A DNA stretch of 64,000 nt from Limonium bicolor (Eukaryota > Streptophyta > Magnoliopsida > Caryophyllales > Plumbaginaceae). Below, piece after piece: positions 35,511 through 48,189 of this stretch; positions within the stretch are counted from its first letter, which is position 1, and the number at the start of each line of letters is the position of its first letter. The DNA is taken from assembly GCA_023374045.1 (NCBI GenBank), contig CM041780.1, positions 169,876,085 through 169,940,084 of the forward strand, given 5' to 3'. A program made the translations under genes and the position numbers. The notes below the pieces were generated by a model. That model had not been told where the DNA came from. It did no database searches and saw nothing but the letters and a program-made list of their open reading frames with translations.

Positions 35511-37590
35511 CAATGGATCTGGAAACTCTTCTAGAGGACGTGGTTCCTATCGCTCTAATAATGGGAAAAATGGATCCAGGGGTAGAGGCAATTCTCGTGG
35601 ACGAGGTTCCACACAAAATGTAACTTTCACGGGCAAGACTGATAACAGACCCTGCTGCCAAGTTTGTCATAAAGTGGGGCACACTGCAGATGTGTGCTAT
35701 TTCAGATTCAACCACGCCTATCAGCCTCAACCCACCCGCAACTATAATGCAAACTACACATCCTTTCAGACTCCAGATCTGAATTGGTATCCAGACACAG
35801 CAGCAACGGACAATTTCACGAATCAGTTTGGACACCTAAATCTTGACAGTCAACCATACTCTGGAACTGATGAGGTTCAACTTGGCAATGGTAATTCTCT
35901 TTCTATTACCAGGACTGGTTGTGGTATTCTCTCTACCCCTAGCCGCTATTTTAAGCTATCTAAATTGCTACTTGTGCCTTCCCTCAGTAAAAATCTGCTT
36001 TCTGTGAGGCAGTTTACTGCCGATAATGAAGTGTTTTTTGAGTTCCATCCCTCTTTCTTTTTAATAAAGGATCGTCACACGGGGAAGGTTCTTCTACAAG
36101 GAGGGCTTAGGAATGGAATTTACCATTTGGGCTCCCAAGTTCAGCCCTCACCTAACAGTCATCCTCACCATCTCTCTGCTACAAGCAAAGCTGCTGCTGG
36201 AATTTGGCATATGCGTCTAGGACATCCCTCTTTGAGGGTGACTAAGCTTACAATAAATAAATACTCTCTACCAGTGTTAAACACTGCTCTCTCTTTAGAT
36301 AACTGTATTGGCTGTCATAAAGGGAAAATGCATTCCCTTCCTCATGCTGAGCGGAATACTCAGTACACTAAACCTTTTCAGCTTGTTTTTGTTGATGTTT
36401 GGGGACCGGCCCCAGTTTTGACAGATTATGGTGGGAGATATTATCTTGCTATTGTTGATGCTTTTACCAAGTACACTTGGGTGTTTGTTATTTCTGTTAA
36501 ATCAAGTGTCACACAGGTTTTCATGGATTTTCTTGCATTTGTTAAGACACAATTTCAGACAACAGTTGAGGCAGTGCAAAGTGATGGGGGTGGTGAATTT
36601 CAGCCATTATCCAAACTGTTAAAAACCAGAGGGATATTACACAGAGTTACATGCCCGTATTCTCATGAGCAGAATGGGAGTGAAACACGACATAGACGGA
36701 TAGTGGATAAAGGCCTTGCCTTACTAGCTCATGCTTCCCTACCTTACCAATTTTGGGGCTCAGCCTTTTCTACTGCGGTGTATCTTATTAACAGGACACC
36801 ATCAACCACTCTTCAGCTTAAGAGTCCCTATGAAGTCCTCTTTGGTCAAACTCCTGACTATAATCATCTAAGGGTGTATGGGTGCAGTTGCTGGCCTAAT
36901 ATGAGACCCTTTAACCGCCACAAAATGTCCTTCCGATCTACCCAGTGCATTTTCCTTGGCTATGCTCCGAATAGCACTGGTTATCTATGCTATGATCCAC
37001 TTACCAACAAGACCTACACCTCTCGAGATGTTCTCTTTCATGAGAATCTCTTCCCCTACCCTCAGCTAGCCTCATCCCAACCTAGACCCTCTGATGTGGC
37101 ACCTGCTACCTTTACTGCACATTCACCCACTGTTTTACCTCTGCCTCAATCTTCTCCCTCACCTACTGATACATCATCCCCTACTACTTCACATCACAAT
37201 CTGCTACATTCCCCTACTGCTCTGCCCTCACCTACTGATCACACCACACCCTTACAATCACCATCTTCCACAAGTCCTACCTCCCCACCTTCAGATTCTA
37301 CTTCACATAATACACCCCACCATCACCCCATGATTACTCGTGCAAGAAACCACATCACCAAACCTCTTGTGCGCACCGATGGCACAGTCCCTTGGCCTCA
37401 ATCACATCAGACAGAAACTACACCTACTACCATTCCAGATGAGCCCACATTTAAACAGGCCACAGCCCATCCCTGTTGGCGTGAAGCTATGTTATTAGAG
37501 TTTGAAGCCCTTCTCAAAACCAAAACCTGGGAACTTGTCCAACCCCCACCCACTGCTCATATTCTAGGATCCAAGTGGGTCCTCAAACTA
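35511..37590 (+). CDS. Copia B zinc knuckle, protease and integrase
   Basis: Counting from the ATG at 35674: the aspartic protease site is D-T-A at residues 41-43 ([10 protein letters not shown]). The integrase zinc module has H179, H184, C211 and C214, and the catalytic triad is D241 (FVDVWGP), D304 (QSDGGGEF) and E337. The GPY/FLGY-type region follows ([12 protein letters not shown]). A Pro/Ser/Thr-rich spacer with HPMITRARN precedes the reverse transcriptase. The frame is lost at about 37,590 by one missing base in an A run, and the following residues to 37890 are out of frame. Confidence 0.9.
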
Positions 37591-39017
37591 AAAGGAAGGC
37601 TGATGGCACGATTGAAAGAAGAAAGGTGCGCCTTGTTGCTCAAGGGTATAATCAAAAGGCCGGTCTGGATTATTCAGAGACGTTCTCACCAGTCATTAAA
37701 CCTACCACTATACGACTTATCCTCTCCTATGCGGTTTCTCAGGGCTGGCCCATTAACCAAATCGACATTCAAAATGCCTTTTTACAGGGGGACTTACAGG
37801 AAACAGTTTTTATGTCACAACCACCCGGTTTCACTCACCCTCTGTTCCCTAATCATGTATGTCAATTGCGCAAGTCAATCTACGGGTTGAAACAGGCACC
37901 CCGCGCCTGGTTTGCTAAACTCAGTGAGGTCCTAATCTCTATGGGTTTTCGGGACTCGAAGGCTGATTCTTCCCTTTTCATTTATCAGGTGGAAAATGAA
38001 ATCTTATATGCCTTGGTTTATGTCGACGATATTATTCTTACCGGCAATTCCCCCTCTATTATTTCCACCTTCATCACAGCCCTATCCAGACATTTCCCTG
38101 TCAAAGATCTAGGCAAGTTACATTTCTTTCTCGGGGTTCATGTTTACAGAAACACACGCGGCTTATATCTCTCTCAAGAGCGGTATATTATCGACCTTCT
38201 CAAACGGGCGAATCTATCTCAAGCCCGCCCTGTGACCACTCCCATGGCCACTACAACAGATCTGGTTGATCCTACCTCCCCCGAATTCACAGATGTTACA
38301 ATCTTTCGCAGTCTATTAGGGGCATTACAATATCTAACCCTAACCCGTCCCGATATCAATTTCTCAGTCAATCGACTGTGTCAATACATGCATAAACCGA
38401 GACAGGTGCATTGGAAAGCCTTGAAAAGGGTACTTCGTTACCTTAATGCGACCCGCAAGCTCTGTTTTTTCCTCTCCTCCGCGTCCAATCTTCAGCTCTC
38501 CGCCTTCGCCGATGCAGACTGGGCCGGCAGTCGCGATGATTGTCGCTCCACAACTGGTGTCTGTGTTTATTTGGGTCGCAACTTGCTCTCATGGCAGTCC
38601 CGCAAACAGCCCACCGTTTCCCGATCGACGACGGAGGCAGAGTATCGGGCTTTGGCGCAGGCGACGTGCGACATTCTTTGGATTCAACATCTAATGGCAG
38701 ATCTGGGTTTGCATCTTCACTCTCCTCCCATCTTGTGGTGTGACAATTTGGGGGCAACCTATCTTGCGGCAAACCCTATATTTCACTCCAGAGTAAAGCA
38801 CGTTGCTTTAGACTTCCACTTTGTTAGAGAAAAAGTGGCAAACAAGACGTTGAATATTCAGTTTATTCACACACAGGATCAGACTGCTGACATACTTACG
38901 AAGACTTTGACTACCCCCTTATTTTGTAAAAATCGATCCAAACTCCAGTTAGTAGAGTTAGAATCGCGGGAGGGTAATAAGACAGACATAGGCCCAGTCC
39001 ATAATGTACAGTCCTAG
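37590..39017 (+). CDS. Copia B reverse transcriptase and RNase H
   Basis: The reading resumes with [20 protein letters not shown], then AFLQGDL and the catalytic YVDD box at 38019-38030 ([12 protein letters not shown]). RNase H has [18 protein letters not shown] and the [15 protein letters not shown] motif; the tail [11 protein letters not shown] is typical of copia pol. It ends at a TAG (39015-39017) inside the 3' LTR. This frame would need a frameshift to be made from the upstream ATG. Confidence 0.92.
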   Translation, partial: KRKADGTIERRKVRLVAQGYNQKAGLDYSETFSPVIKPTTIRLILSYAVSQGWPINQIDIQNAFLQGDLQETVFMSQPPGFTHPLFPNHVCQLRKSIYGLKQAPRAWFAKLSEVLISMGFRDSKADSSLFIYQVENEILYALVYVDDIILTGNSPSIISTFITALSRHFPVKDLGKLHFFLGVHVYRNTRGLYLSQERYIIDLLKRANLSQARPVTTPMATTTDLVDPTSPEFTDVTIFRSLLGALQYLTLTRPDINFSVNRLCQYMHKPRQVHWKALKRVLRYLNATRKLCFFLSSASNLQLSAFADADWAGSRDDCRSTTGVCVYLGRNLLSWQSRKQPTVSRSTTEAEYRALAQATCDILWIQHLMADLGLHLHSPPILWCDNLGATYLAANPIFHSRVKHVALDFHFVREKVANKTLNIQFIHTQDQTADILTKTLTTPLFCKNRSKLQLVELESREGNKTDIGPVHNVQS

Positions 39018-39173
39018 CCCATTAGATATCAGGCCCAATTGTATCTAGTAGAATATTCTGTACAACACTACAAACAAAACCCTACTATAAAGTAGGTGCC
39101 GTCACTGTACCGACTCAAGGCAATTTACATACAACAATTCAGTGCCTCAATATACTATTCTATTCATCGTTTA
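38966..39173 (+). repeat. Copia B polypurine tract and 3' LTR
   Basis: GCGGGAGGG at 38966-38974 primes plus-strand synthesis, and the LTR starts TAATAAGACAG at 38975 and ends at 39173 before CCGCC. It overlaps the last codons of RNase H. Confidence 0.9.
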
Positions 39174-39178
39174 CCGCC

Positions 39179-40953
39179 TTGTCTCTACGACCACCTGCGG
39201 GAACATCTACCCCGTCTCGACTCCGGCCTCTATCTCAGACAAAAATGGTGGTTGGAGCTTCGGGAACACCTGGCCGGCGAAACGCCTCTATGCCGCTTCC
39301 TGTCTTTAGAGCGACTTCATGATCAAGCTATATTGAGGATGGTTAGACTACAAGTCATTGCTACATTTATCAATCTTGCGAGGAAGGGAAATAAATGGCT
39401 AGATTTAAACGGTCCCGTAAAATTATCTAAATCCTCATGAAACTTGTCAACTAGACTCCTAAGCAAAAGTTCAGGTTTCACATAACAACTTAATTTCCAT
39501 TACTTATAGATAGAGCTTTGGAATATTAAAAGTTCCAGGTCTATTATAGAACTAAGTTATCTCTTATCATTTATTGACTACAAAATGAAACCAAATCTCA
39601 AAGTAGTGTTATCTCCTAAATAACTGGACGTGGTTACGCTAAAGGCAACTAAATTGCCTTTACATAAAGACATTAATGTCAGCCATACGGAGGAAAAAAT
39701 GTTAGCCATTTTTATAGGATAATATTGGCCATATATATTAAAATTGATAGCCACCAGATTAATTAATAATAATATTTTAAGGAAGTTATTATTTGCAGTT
39801 ACAAAATACTAAATGCACTTATAGGTTGTTGGCGACAGAATACAGCTATAGGCTCAGTAGCCAGCCTCAAAAACAATTTTTTTAAGATTACTCTACACCA
39901 ACATTACCCTATACCACAAACCATAAAGACCACTATATGATCAGTTAAAAAATACCGAAAACATTTTTAGGGTTTGTAATATAAGCATTGTAAGACCCTA
40001 AACCATAAACCTTAATATAAGCTATGGAATATTAACGATATACAACCTTGCCAATATTTATTTAGCTATGACATACATATTTATGTATACATGGCTTACA
40101 TATCTTACTGTCTATGGCAATAATTTTTTGTATATAAAAGCTTAAACTAATAATTAAAAGATTGTTAGTCGTACATATACCCGAACATGTTAGTTAGCAT
40201 AGATCTTAAATACCACCATATGAAAGCTAAAACAATGAAAATCTATTTTAGGGTGGTAGTGAAGGGTTTAAGGTCGTTACCACAAACCTTTAAAATGTGT
40301 CGAGTCAATGACGACATTATAAAATATAAAACGGTTAAAAAGGATTCTCCTACACCACATCCTAAAAACCACCATATGAAAGTTTTTGTTCATAAACGTT
40401 AAGATTCACTTAAATTTATTACTAACAATTATTTATATTTAAAATAGTTTTTTCTATGATGGTTGTTATTTATATATAATCATGGCTATATTATGTATAC
40501 CCATGGCATATATAATGTTATATCGATGGTGTATATTGTTTCTTTATGGTAAAGGCAAATCAGGTGTCTTTATCTAATCCTAGGATGAACTTGTTGTTAA
40601 TACACGTGGATTAGGGAATAGGAAAAATGACAAAGAATCTCTTTGATTCTGATCTGTTTTATTTTGTAACATAAATGGAAATTAATTATCAACTAACAAT
40701 AATGAGTTAACTTTCAACTACAAATAGCCGTCAGTCAAGAACCATCAATCACTAGTCAATATCCACCAGCAACAAGTCAATCTCATCAATCAATAGTTGC
40801 CGGTCAATAACCGTAGACACCAGTCAAAAAGAGTACTTTCATTCCCTAATAAAAGTGAAGAATCAACTTTCATTTTCCTCAAAATGAGAAAAACACCTAA
40901 ACAAATTGGAGAAAACAATATTATTTGGATTCGCATACCAGATTAAAAAACAA
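39179..40953. other. Mostly non-coding stretch, dispersed repeat
   Basis: 39179-39440 is the sequence that continued the LINE-side locus before copia B inserted; a plus-strand frame there (LREHLPRLDSGLYLRQKWW) resembles nothing I recognise. From 39880 to 40400 lies a diverged, reversed copy of the dispersed repeat at 30120-30365 (acattataaaatataaaacgg, cacatcctaaaaaccacc). The rest is A/T-rich without features. Confidence 0.4.
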
Positions 40954-42315
40954 GGGAAATTTCATGAAATGCCACTAAATTTTTGGCTAATTCATGAATT
41001 GCCACTAAAAAATAAGAAAGTCACAAAATGTCACTATATTTTTGTAAAAGTCAATGAAATGTCACTATGTCATTGACCAGAAGTAAAAATGACAAAAATA
41101 CTCCTACTAGTTAACAAAGTACTTTTAAAGTTCACAATATGCCCCTAAGTGTTAAAAATTCACAAAACTTCACCAAAAAATTCAAAATATTATAAATAAA
41201 GATAACTACAAAAAGTATTTAAAATATTATAAAAATTATAAAAATATAGACATAATTTATACTAATTTTTCTACAAATTTAGACCAATATAGTAGCATAA
41301 TTTATAACCGATTAATTACCATACTTTTTACCATACATTTTCATATTATTTTTTCTAGCAATTTAAATTATTTATTCAAAAATTTCATTTTTAGTTTTTA
41401 ATTAATATTTGGTAAGTTATTTTTTAAAATTTATATTCTATTTTGCATATCACTTTATAACATAATATAATTAATTTTGAATAAATAATTTAAATTGTTA
41501 AAAAAAGATAATTTGAAAATGTATGGTACAATTTATGGTAATTAATTGGTACTAGTTATGGTGCTTAATTTGTAGAAAAATTGGTATAAATTATGTTAAA
41601 AATTAAGACTAGTACCAATTTTCTACCAATCAATCACCATAACGTGTACCAATTAACAACTAGAATTTGTACCATACATTTTTAAATTGTCTTTTTGTTT
41701 TTACAAATTAAAATTATTTGTTTGAAATAAATTATATTATGTCATAAAGTCATTTGCAAAATAGAATATAGATTTTAAAAAATTCCAAATATTAATTAAA
41801 ATATTTAAAATAATTTATTTTGAATAAATAATTTTAATTGGTAGAAAAAATAATTTAAAAATGTATGGTAAAAATTTGGTATTAATTGATATAAATTATG
41901 GTAATTAATTGGGATATTTTATGGTAATATATTGGTCTAAATTTGAAAAAAAAATAGTATAAATTATGTGTTTAAAATATTCTTTTTTATGGAACTAAAT
42001 AATTTTGAAAAAATCTAAGAAATATGTATGTTTTATGATAGTTTAATATATTTTTTTATTTTTATAATTTTTTATATTTTTTAATTTTTTTATAGTTATC
42101 TATATTTTTATAGTATTTTGAATTTTTTTAACACTTAATGGAATATTGTAAACTTTAAAAATACTTTGCTAACTTATAGGGATATTTTTTATCTTTTTTA
42201 CTTCTAGTGGAATTTCATGAACTTTTATAAAAATATAGTGACATTTAGTGACTCTTTTTTTTAGTGACATTTCATGAATTAGTAAAAAATATAGTGACAT
42301 TTCATGAAATTTCCC
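40954..42315. mobile_element. Foldback element with long inverted termini, 1.36 kb
   Basis: The left end GGGAAATTTCATGAAATG and the right end inverted (the same 18 bases at 42315) begin inverted repeats of at least 180 bp, built of reiterated tcatgaaatgtcactaaat blocks. Inside are two further palindromes centred near 41,430 and 41,765, sharing ccatacattttcata-like arms. AAAAAACAA lies directly left, and the same 9 bases begin 2-3 bases beyond the right end, a possible 9-bp target duplication. No coding sequence. A MULE-type foldback or long-TIR MITE is the best guess. Confidence 0.65.
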
Positions 42316-42463
42316 AAAAAAAACAAACACACCTAACTTTGTATGTGTTGTTGTTTCCACCGTGTCAAACATCCATGAGATTCGTACACTTTAGGTTGCG
42401 TTTGATTTATGCGTCAAACACAGCTAAAGTAACCTTTAAATTAAAACTGACCCTAGCTAACCA

Positions 42464-43027
42464 TAGAGGTGAGTATTCGGTTATTTGGTTCTACCCGGAA
42501 ACTGAATTAGGAAAAATAGCTCGGTTTTTAGTTTTTTTTCGGTTCTACCTAAAACCAAATTTCAATCTAAGAACTAAAATAACCGAGAACCGAATAGTCA
42601 AAATCTTTTAAGGTTGGAACTGAGAACCGAACCGAAAACCGAAATTTTTAATTCGTTTTCAATTAAAACCAAATTATAAGAAATAACTGAATTATAAAAA
42701 AGAACCAAATTATAAAAAGAACCAAATTGTAAAAAAGAACCAAATTTTAAAAAGGAACCTAATTATAAAAAAGAAACGAGCTAAAAAAAGAACCGAATTT
42801 AAAAAAAAAAACAAATTAACCAATATTTTCCATATATCTAGTTATTCGGTATTTGGATAAATCGAATTACCAATCCTAGAACCAAAAACCGAGCTGAAAT
42901 TTTTTAGTTACCCGAACAATCAAATAGCTGAAATTTTTTAAAAACTTTTTAATCGTTTTAGTTAAAAAACTGAATAATTTCATTTCTCAGTTATAACCGA
43001 ATAACCAGAAACGAATGCTCACCCCTA
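42464..43027. mobile_element. hAT-like MITE with ATTCGGTT ends
   Basis: The left end TAGAGGTGAGTATTCGG and the right end inverted TAGGGGTGAGCATTCG are near-matching, of the TAGGGGTG hAT type seen widely in plants. The interior has repeated accgaa/ttcggt strings and about six copies of a 17-19 bp unit (gaaccaaattataaaaaa) at 42670-42830. No clear 8-bp target duplication. Confidence 0.6.
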
Positions 43028-43167
43028 TGACATGTGGACTTAGATGGATCCAAATTATTAAATAGCTTACTTATACACTGACATGTGTACTAACATTTTC
43101 CACAAAGCTACACATTATTAGGTAAGGTGGTGAAGGAACCGAGCTATTCTCCAGATTTTTGCTCTGC

Positions 43168-43189
43168 GGCGCAGAATCTGTTCTGCGCC
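43168..43189. other. Perfect 9-bp hairpin
   Basis: GGCGCAGAA and TTCTGCGCC flank a TCTG loop. It is not followed by a T run and its role is unknown. Confidence 0.5.
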
Positions 43190-46100
43190 CCCCTTTCAAA
43201 ATTGCTGTAATAATTCGCTCTTTCCATTGGCTGTACAGCACTTCATGCATTATTTCCATTATACAGACCTCCTAACTACCAAACCAAACTGGAAGGCCTT
43301 ACAAATAATATTTTGGAACTGTTATATCCCTTGGTCATTCAGGGGACTTATCATACACCTATGCCATTAAATAGAGAAAAAAAATTCATAGTGAGGTTTG
43401 CTGGTGCTGATTCTTTGTTAATCTTAATTGAATGCTGACTTGGACGACGTTTGATATCCTATCCAAAATCATATTCCTCGCGTCTTCAGCCAAGACCATT
43501 GCATCGCTGAGGGATACCAATATTTTAAATCAATACTCTAAAAACGCTGCATAGCAGTGTGTTCCTCATCAAACAGTCGGGTTACCTGATAACGGTATTA
43601 GCAGGCATCGTGACTTCAATCTGAAGCAAAACCTTCCCTTGCAACAAATGTCGTGTTATGTGCTCCACAGCGACCATCTAGAATCCAGATGAGTTTGGCT
43701 TTAATTCAACTCATTTGATTTGAACCAAATCTGTTCCCGTACAATAATATACTGAGAATGTTAAGGGCGGATAACATGATGTTACAAATAGAAAGATTAT
43801 ACCTCGGAGAACTTTGATTTGAAAGTATGGAAAACAATATCATCTATATCTTTATGCTGGAAGAAGAAGTCAAGTAATGTTGTTCAGTTCCACTTGATTC
43901 CAGTAGTGGGCAAGATACACCCGGATTAACTTCAGAAATTGAGGGATCTGCGAAGGCATAATCGTCAAGTGGTGGTTATTCATTTTGTAAATTACTTAGT
44001 TGGATAAAGCACTGAATACAATTCAACCAGTTTGTCATTTGCAAAATAATCAAAAGAAAGATCAAGTCAAAGCAAATTAACTGAGAGCTCCTCTGATCAC
44101 AAGTTCTGAATTGTCAGTGAAAGAAGGTAGAGTAATTATACCATTAGCAGCTCTTACATAATTTTTATTTATTTATATCAAAAGCTCATGACGGTACTAA
44201 TCTATCTCATATGTTATAGATGCATAAGCTTCCTTGAAGATTCAGTAATTTAGGGGCAGCAAAAGCAGGGAAACTCATATCTCGGGCCCAACTTAGGTTT
44301 GCATATTCAACTTCACGCGAAAGAAATAACCTTCATACCAATGTGTATGAAAACTTCAGAAACTTCAGGATGGGATTCATGAAGTCTGCCCCGAACAATT
44401 TCACCTACATGATGAGCTGCGCTAACACTTGTGAAGGGGTCAACCTGAAAGAAAAAGGTCGCTGCCAATTATAAGTTGAGGGATGCTATAAAGCATAGGA
44501 AAAAGAATATCAACGGCACTGCATACATTCCCCCTAGTTTTTACAACAAAGTTATAGTCAGAATCTATGATCTTCACGCTCCCACTGTACCTCAATATGT
44601 ACATCAAGTACAAATGAACCTGCCCTTCTTCCCCTTAGCCGATGGCAACCCTGCACATGGATAAATGAAGCCTCTTTCAGTGGAACAATGCAAAAGTAAA
44701 GGTAAACAGTGTGACCTGAGAGCATATATGAATAACACATACCATGGCCAAAAGGGAAAAAGCCTCTATAATTTAGAAATTGAAAACATGAAGCCAAATG
44801 ATATCCCAAATCTTGATCCAGATCAGAACTATTTTTGGAGCAGAAACTCATGACTCACCTTGACTCCGTCAACGTTGTAATAAGTTCGGCGATGAGGCTC
44901 CAAACTTGAGGTGGAATTGCTGCATCAACCAGCTCAAGAACACTGAGATAAATCAGATCTAAAAACAATGCCATACAGATGCATAATAACAAGAAGCTCT
45001 TCAAGCTCGAAAACCCAAACTACGATCTTCAGAAGCACCATTAAAAGCTTATGTTATGCTACTAGATACCAGATAAAAGTATACCTATTATGTAATCAGT
45101 ATAATTGTCCGAGTGGCTGGTTCAGTAGAAAATGATGTCAGGGTAAGTGTCCAGCAAAAAAAATACAGATTTACCTCTGATAGCCAGATTCTACACCTGC
45201 TCATTTGTCAGTCATGCCAGATACAACAAGTCCAGCAAGAGGATCCAGGAACCTTACTACCGAGAATGGAGCCCCCCTGAAGTGCATTGAATGATAACCC
45301 AGATGAGTGGCTGTATCCATATAGATGAATAGTATGCCACAGGCAAGCAGTGACACACCAAATAAAAACATATCAGAATAAAACTCCTCTTGTTTTAAAA
45401 TTAATTATTTCTACTCAGTGTTTTTCTTTCTTTTGTGTTTATGGTTTTGCCCCAACTTCACATAGTGTTATGTTAGCCAGAGCAGAATAATATAGATGGA
45501 TAATATAAATAGAAATACGTCATTCTATTTTTATGTCAAACTAAGTCAACTGTGGCACTGAGTGTTCAATGACAATGATAATGATAGTGGCCCAATCTTC
45601 AACCAGAATTCATCTTATAGTTTTCATACTTTATCCTCAAGTCATACTCTTCCTCTCATTCTGCCAACATGAGGACATGATCTAATGCCAAAAAAAATAA
45701 AGTGATAGTGAATCTATAGAGGGGAAAGTATTACCGATGCCAATAAGAGCGACTAACGATGAGACGGCATCAGCACGATGATGCCACGCATTTGCTTTCA
45801 TAAGCCCGCTTCCTTCTCTTTCGCCAGCTCTCTTTGTTATCCAGTACAAACTGCAGAAGAAAGAACAACTATAAGCTATGAAATTCAATATATGTAGTAA
45901 CTATAGAAAACAACAATCTATCCTGATAGTGAAAGCTGGTTTGTTTCCCTTCTTATACAGCCATCAAATGAATAGTACCCTTCTTTAATGGCAATTGATA
46001 TAATGGTCATGTTCAACGCAAGGAGTGGGTGATTCATGTCAATTTTATGTAGATGTTCACTATGATGGTCAATGTTATGTGCTAATGAGTGACCAGCAAT

Positions 46101-46539
46101 ATCAGGTCCTGGAGTGAACAACACCTGCACAATTGGAACATGATCAAGTACAGAAGAAATCAGTCCCGCCAAAAACATCTTGAACAGTTTAAACAATTAT
46201 GAAAAATCATGAGTAATTCCTGATCTTTAGAGGGAAAATAACTAGGTTTTTGAACTAACTACAAAAAGGTGCCTAATCCATACACAGGTTGGACTATAGA
46301 AGGAACAAGACAAACAAAAATCACTCCCATAAGAACTGCCCAGAAAATGTGACCTTAGAAGTGCTGTTTGAAAAGGGACCAGACAAACAAACAGAATCTT
46401 AATATGGTGAATAAAGCATTCAGATTGGCTTTATCATCCAAAATTCCATAGTACGCATCATTCCATTAAAGAGGATCAAACAGCTTGGGTAGGGTGGATA
46501 TTGGAAAAAAGTGGATCAGAGGGCAGGAGCAAGGTGCAA

Positions 46540-46850
46540 AGTATTGGGAAAGTGAGAAGGTGATCGACCGGTGTAGGTGCTAGGGGTTTTGGTAGATTTT
46601 TGGATTTTGTGTTCCTGTATGATCTTATGAGCAGTGCTCATCAGGATGAAAAGGCCAATGCTTTGGCCTGATGAATGGTGCTCAGATTTAGAAGTTTACT
46701 TAGGATTACCTTCTGTTATTTAGGTAGTTTAGTGTGGATGCTGTTGTGAGGTGGTTTTGTATCTTTTGGTTATACATGTTGGTGTAGGTTGATGAAATCT
46801 GTATATTGTAACCTTTCAGCTGTTTAGCCACTATATATAAAAAATGCATC
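46540..46850 (+). repeat. Possible retroposon 3' end in MTPC1 intron 3
   Basis: The block ends gtaacctttcagctgtttagcc...tatataaaaaatgc, a texture like LINE 3' ends. It holds an imperfect hairpin (gagcagtgctcatcagg with cctgatgaatggtgctc) at about 46629-46694. No target duplication seen. Confidence 0.3.
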
Positions 46851-47380
46851 ATTCCAGTAACCTATATGAACCCAATAAAGTGTTTAGATCTTGTCATATC
46901 CTATGAACATAATTGCTAAGCTCCAGGAAGGATTGAAGATAGAGGGGGACTTTTTATAACCGATGGGGGGAAAAGACCAGTTAGTGGTACCATCAAAACA
47001 TCTACAGCATGCCAAGCGATACCTCCAGCAGTTGCAAGGAGCATGCAAGATATGCCAAGAGCTCCTAAGCTCTCAAATTTACCGTGTCCTGTGACAGAAA
47101 AGAATTATTTCAACATGAGAGCAAGAATATGAATTTATTACGGGAATCTATACAAGGTTTGCTTGATTCTAGCCACACGCAAGCAAGTAATGTTGATTCA
47201 TATTAATATTTACTAATCAAGGATCTGTATGGCTCCACAATGAACGTCACTGGTTTGTTCCAAAGTGAGCAATTTCAATTTTGGCTCAGACAGTGAGTGA
47301 TCAACACAACCAAACACCTATATCCACACTCTATAACAGAGAGGGCCGATATCAATATCCATAAACTTCCATACCCAAAC

Positions 47381-47401
47381 CACCCTCTCTCTCTCTCTCT
47401 G
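47381..47401. repeat. (CT)n microsatellite in MTPC1 intron 2
   Basis: An uninterrupted CT run of about 20 bases. Confidence 0.85.
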
Positions 47402-48189
47402 ACTCCCACTCTCACCGCCACGTCAGCTTATTCTAACAAACAACAATTATTACCGATATAAGAAATTACCACAACAGCCCCTAAAAACTTGCAGATACTA
47501 ACAACTTCCACAGCTGGCATAAAACGTGATGAAACCACATAAGGGCACTAGTGCACTCCAGTAATTATCACACATAAACAACAGAAACTTTCACTGATAG
47601 ATGAGGAAACAATGGAACAGTAGGACATGGATAAATCAGGGAATACCCAGCCAAGAAGGGAAAATCAGGCCACGCCTGCCAACATCCACAAAAGAAGCCA
47701 ACAGCAATACAATTCCAGAGGTGCTGACCTTAGGATTGTTCCCTTCCTTAAATAGCTAACAGTTTTTTTGGCCTAATGCCCACACATACAAAACGACAAA
47801 TAACATCATACTGAAAACAACAGAAAGCACACACTCCCAACAACCACACTCCCAGCACCACCAGCCTCTAGCTCCTAAGTGTTCCTCCCCTTCCTACTTT
47901 CGCTTGAGTAGGTCAGGCGGTAACGGTCTTGGTTATTCATCCCACTTCTATCAAAACATAACAGCAAAAAGAACAACATAGCTAGCGCCTTGAATACACA
48001 ATACCGAAGCATCTAACAGTGAGTCTCCAAATACTGTTGTATAATGAAAGCAATAGATAAAAAACTGTGTACGCAAAAGGATCACCCTAAGATGATCAAC
48101 TCATAGCTATTGAGAATGGATCAAATCAGAAGGCTCTATTTCTCATTCTCTTTTACTTGCTCCTACGAACCAAGATCAGAAAGATTGAA

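Larger units (their letters stand above)
34510..39173 (+). mobile_element. Copia retrotransposon B, nearly complete
   Basis: LTRs at 34510-34711 (202 bp) and 38975-39173 (199 bp) differ by three substitutions and two small gaps by eye, so insertion was fairly recent. Both sides are flanked by CCGCC (34505-34509 and 39174-39178). The LTR termini are TA...TA rather than TG...CA. Primer site, gag, protease, integrase, reverse transcriptase and RNase H are all present in the usual copia order. Total length 4.66 kb and 200-bp LTRs fit the small Ale/Retrofit-like group, though that is a guess. Two single-base frame breaks (near 35,500 and 37,590) prevent one continuous reading. Confidence 0.95.

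Noticed and set aside
38443..38772. ORFs antisense or out of frame over copia B RNase H
   Set aside because: Shadows of the well-supported reverse transcriptase/RNase H frame.
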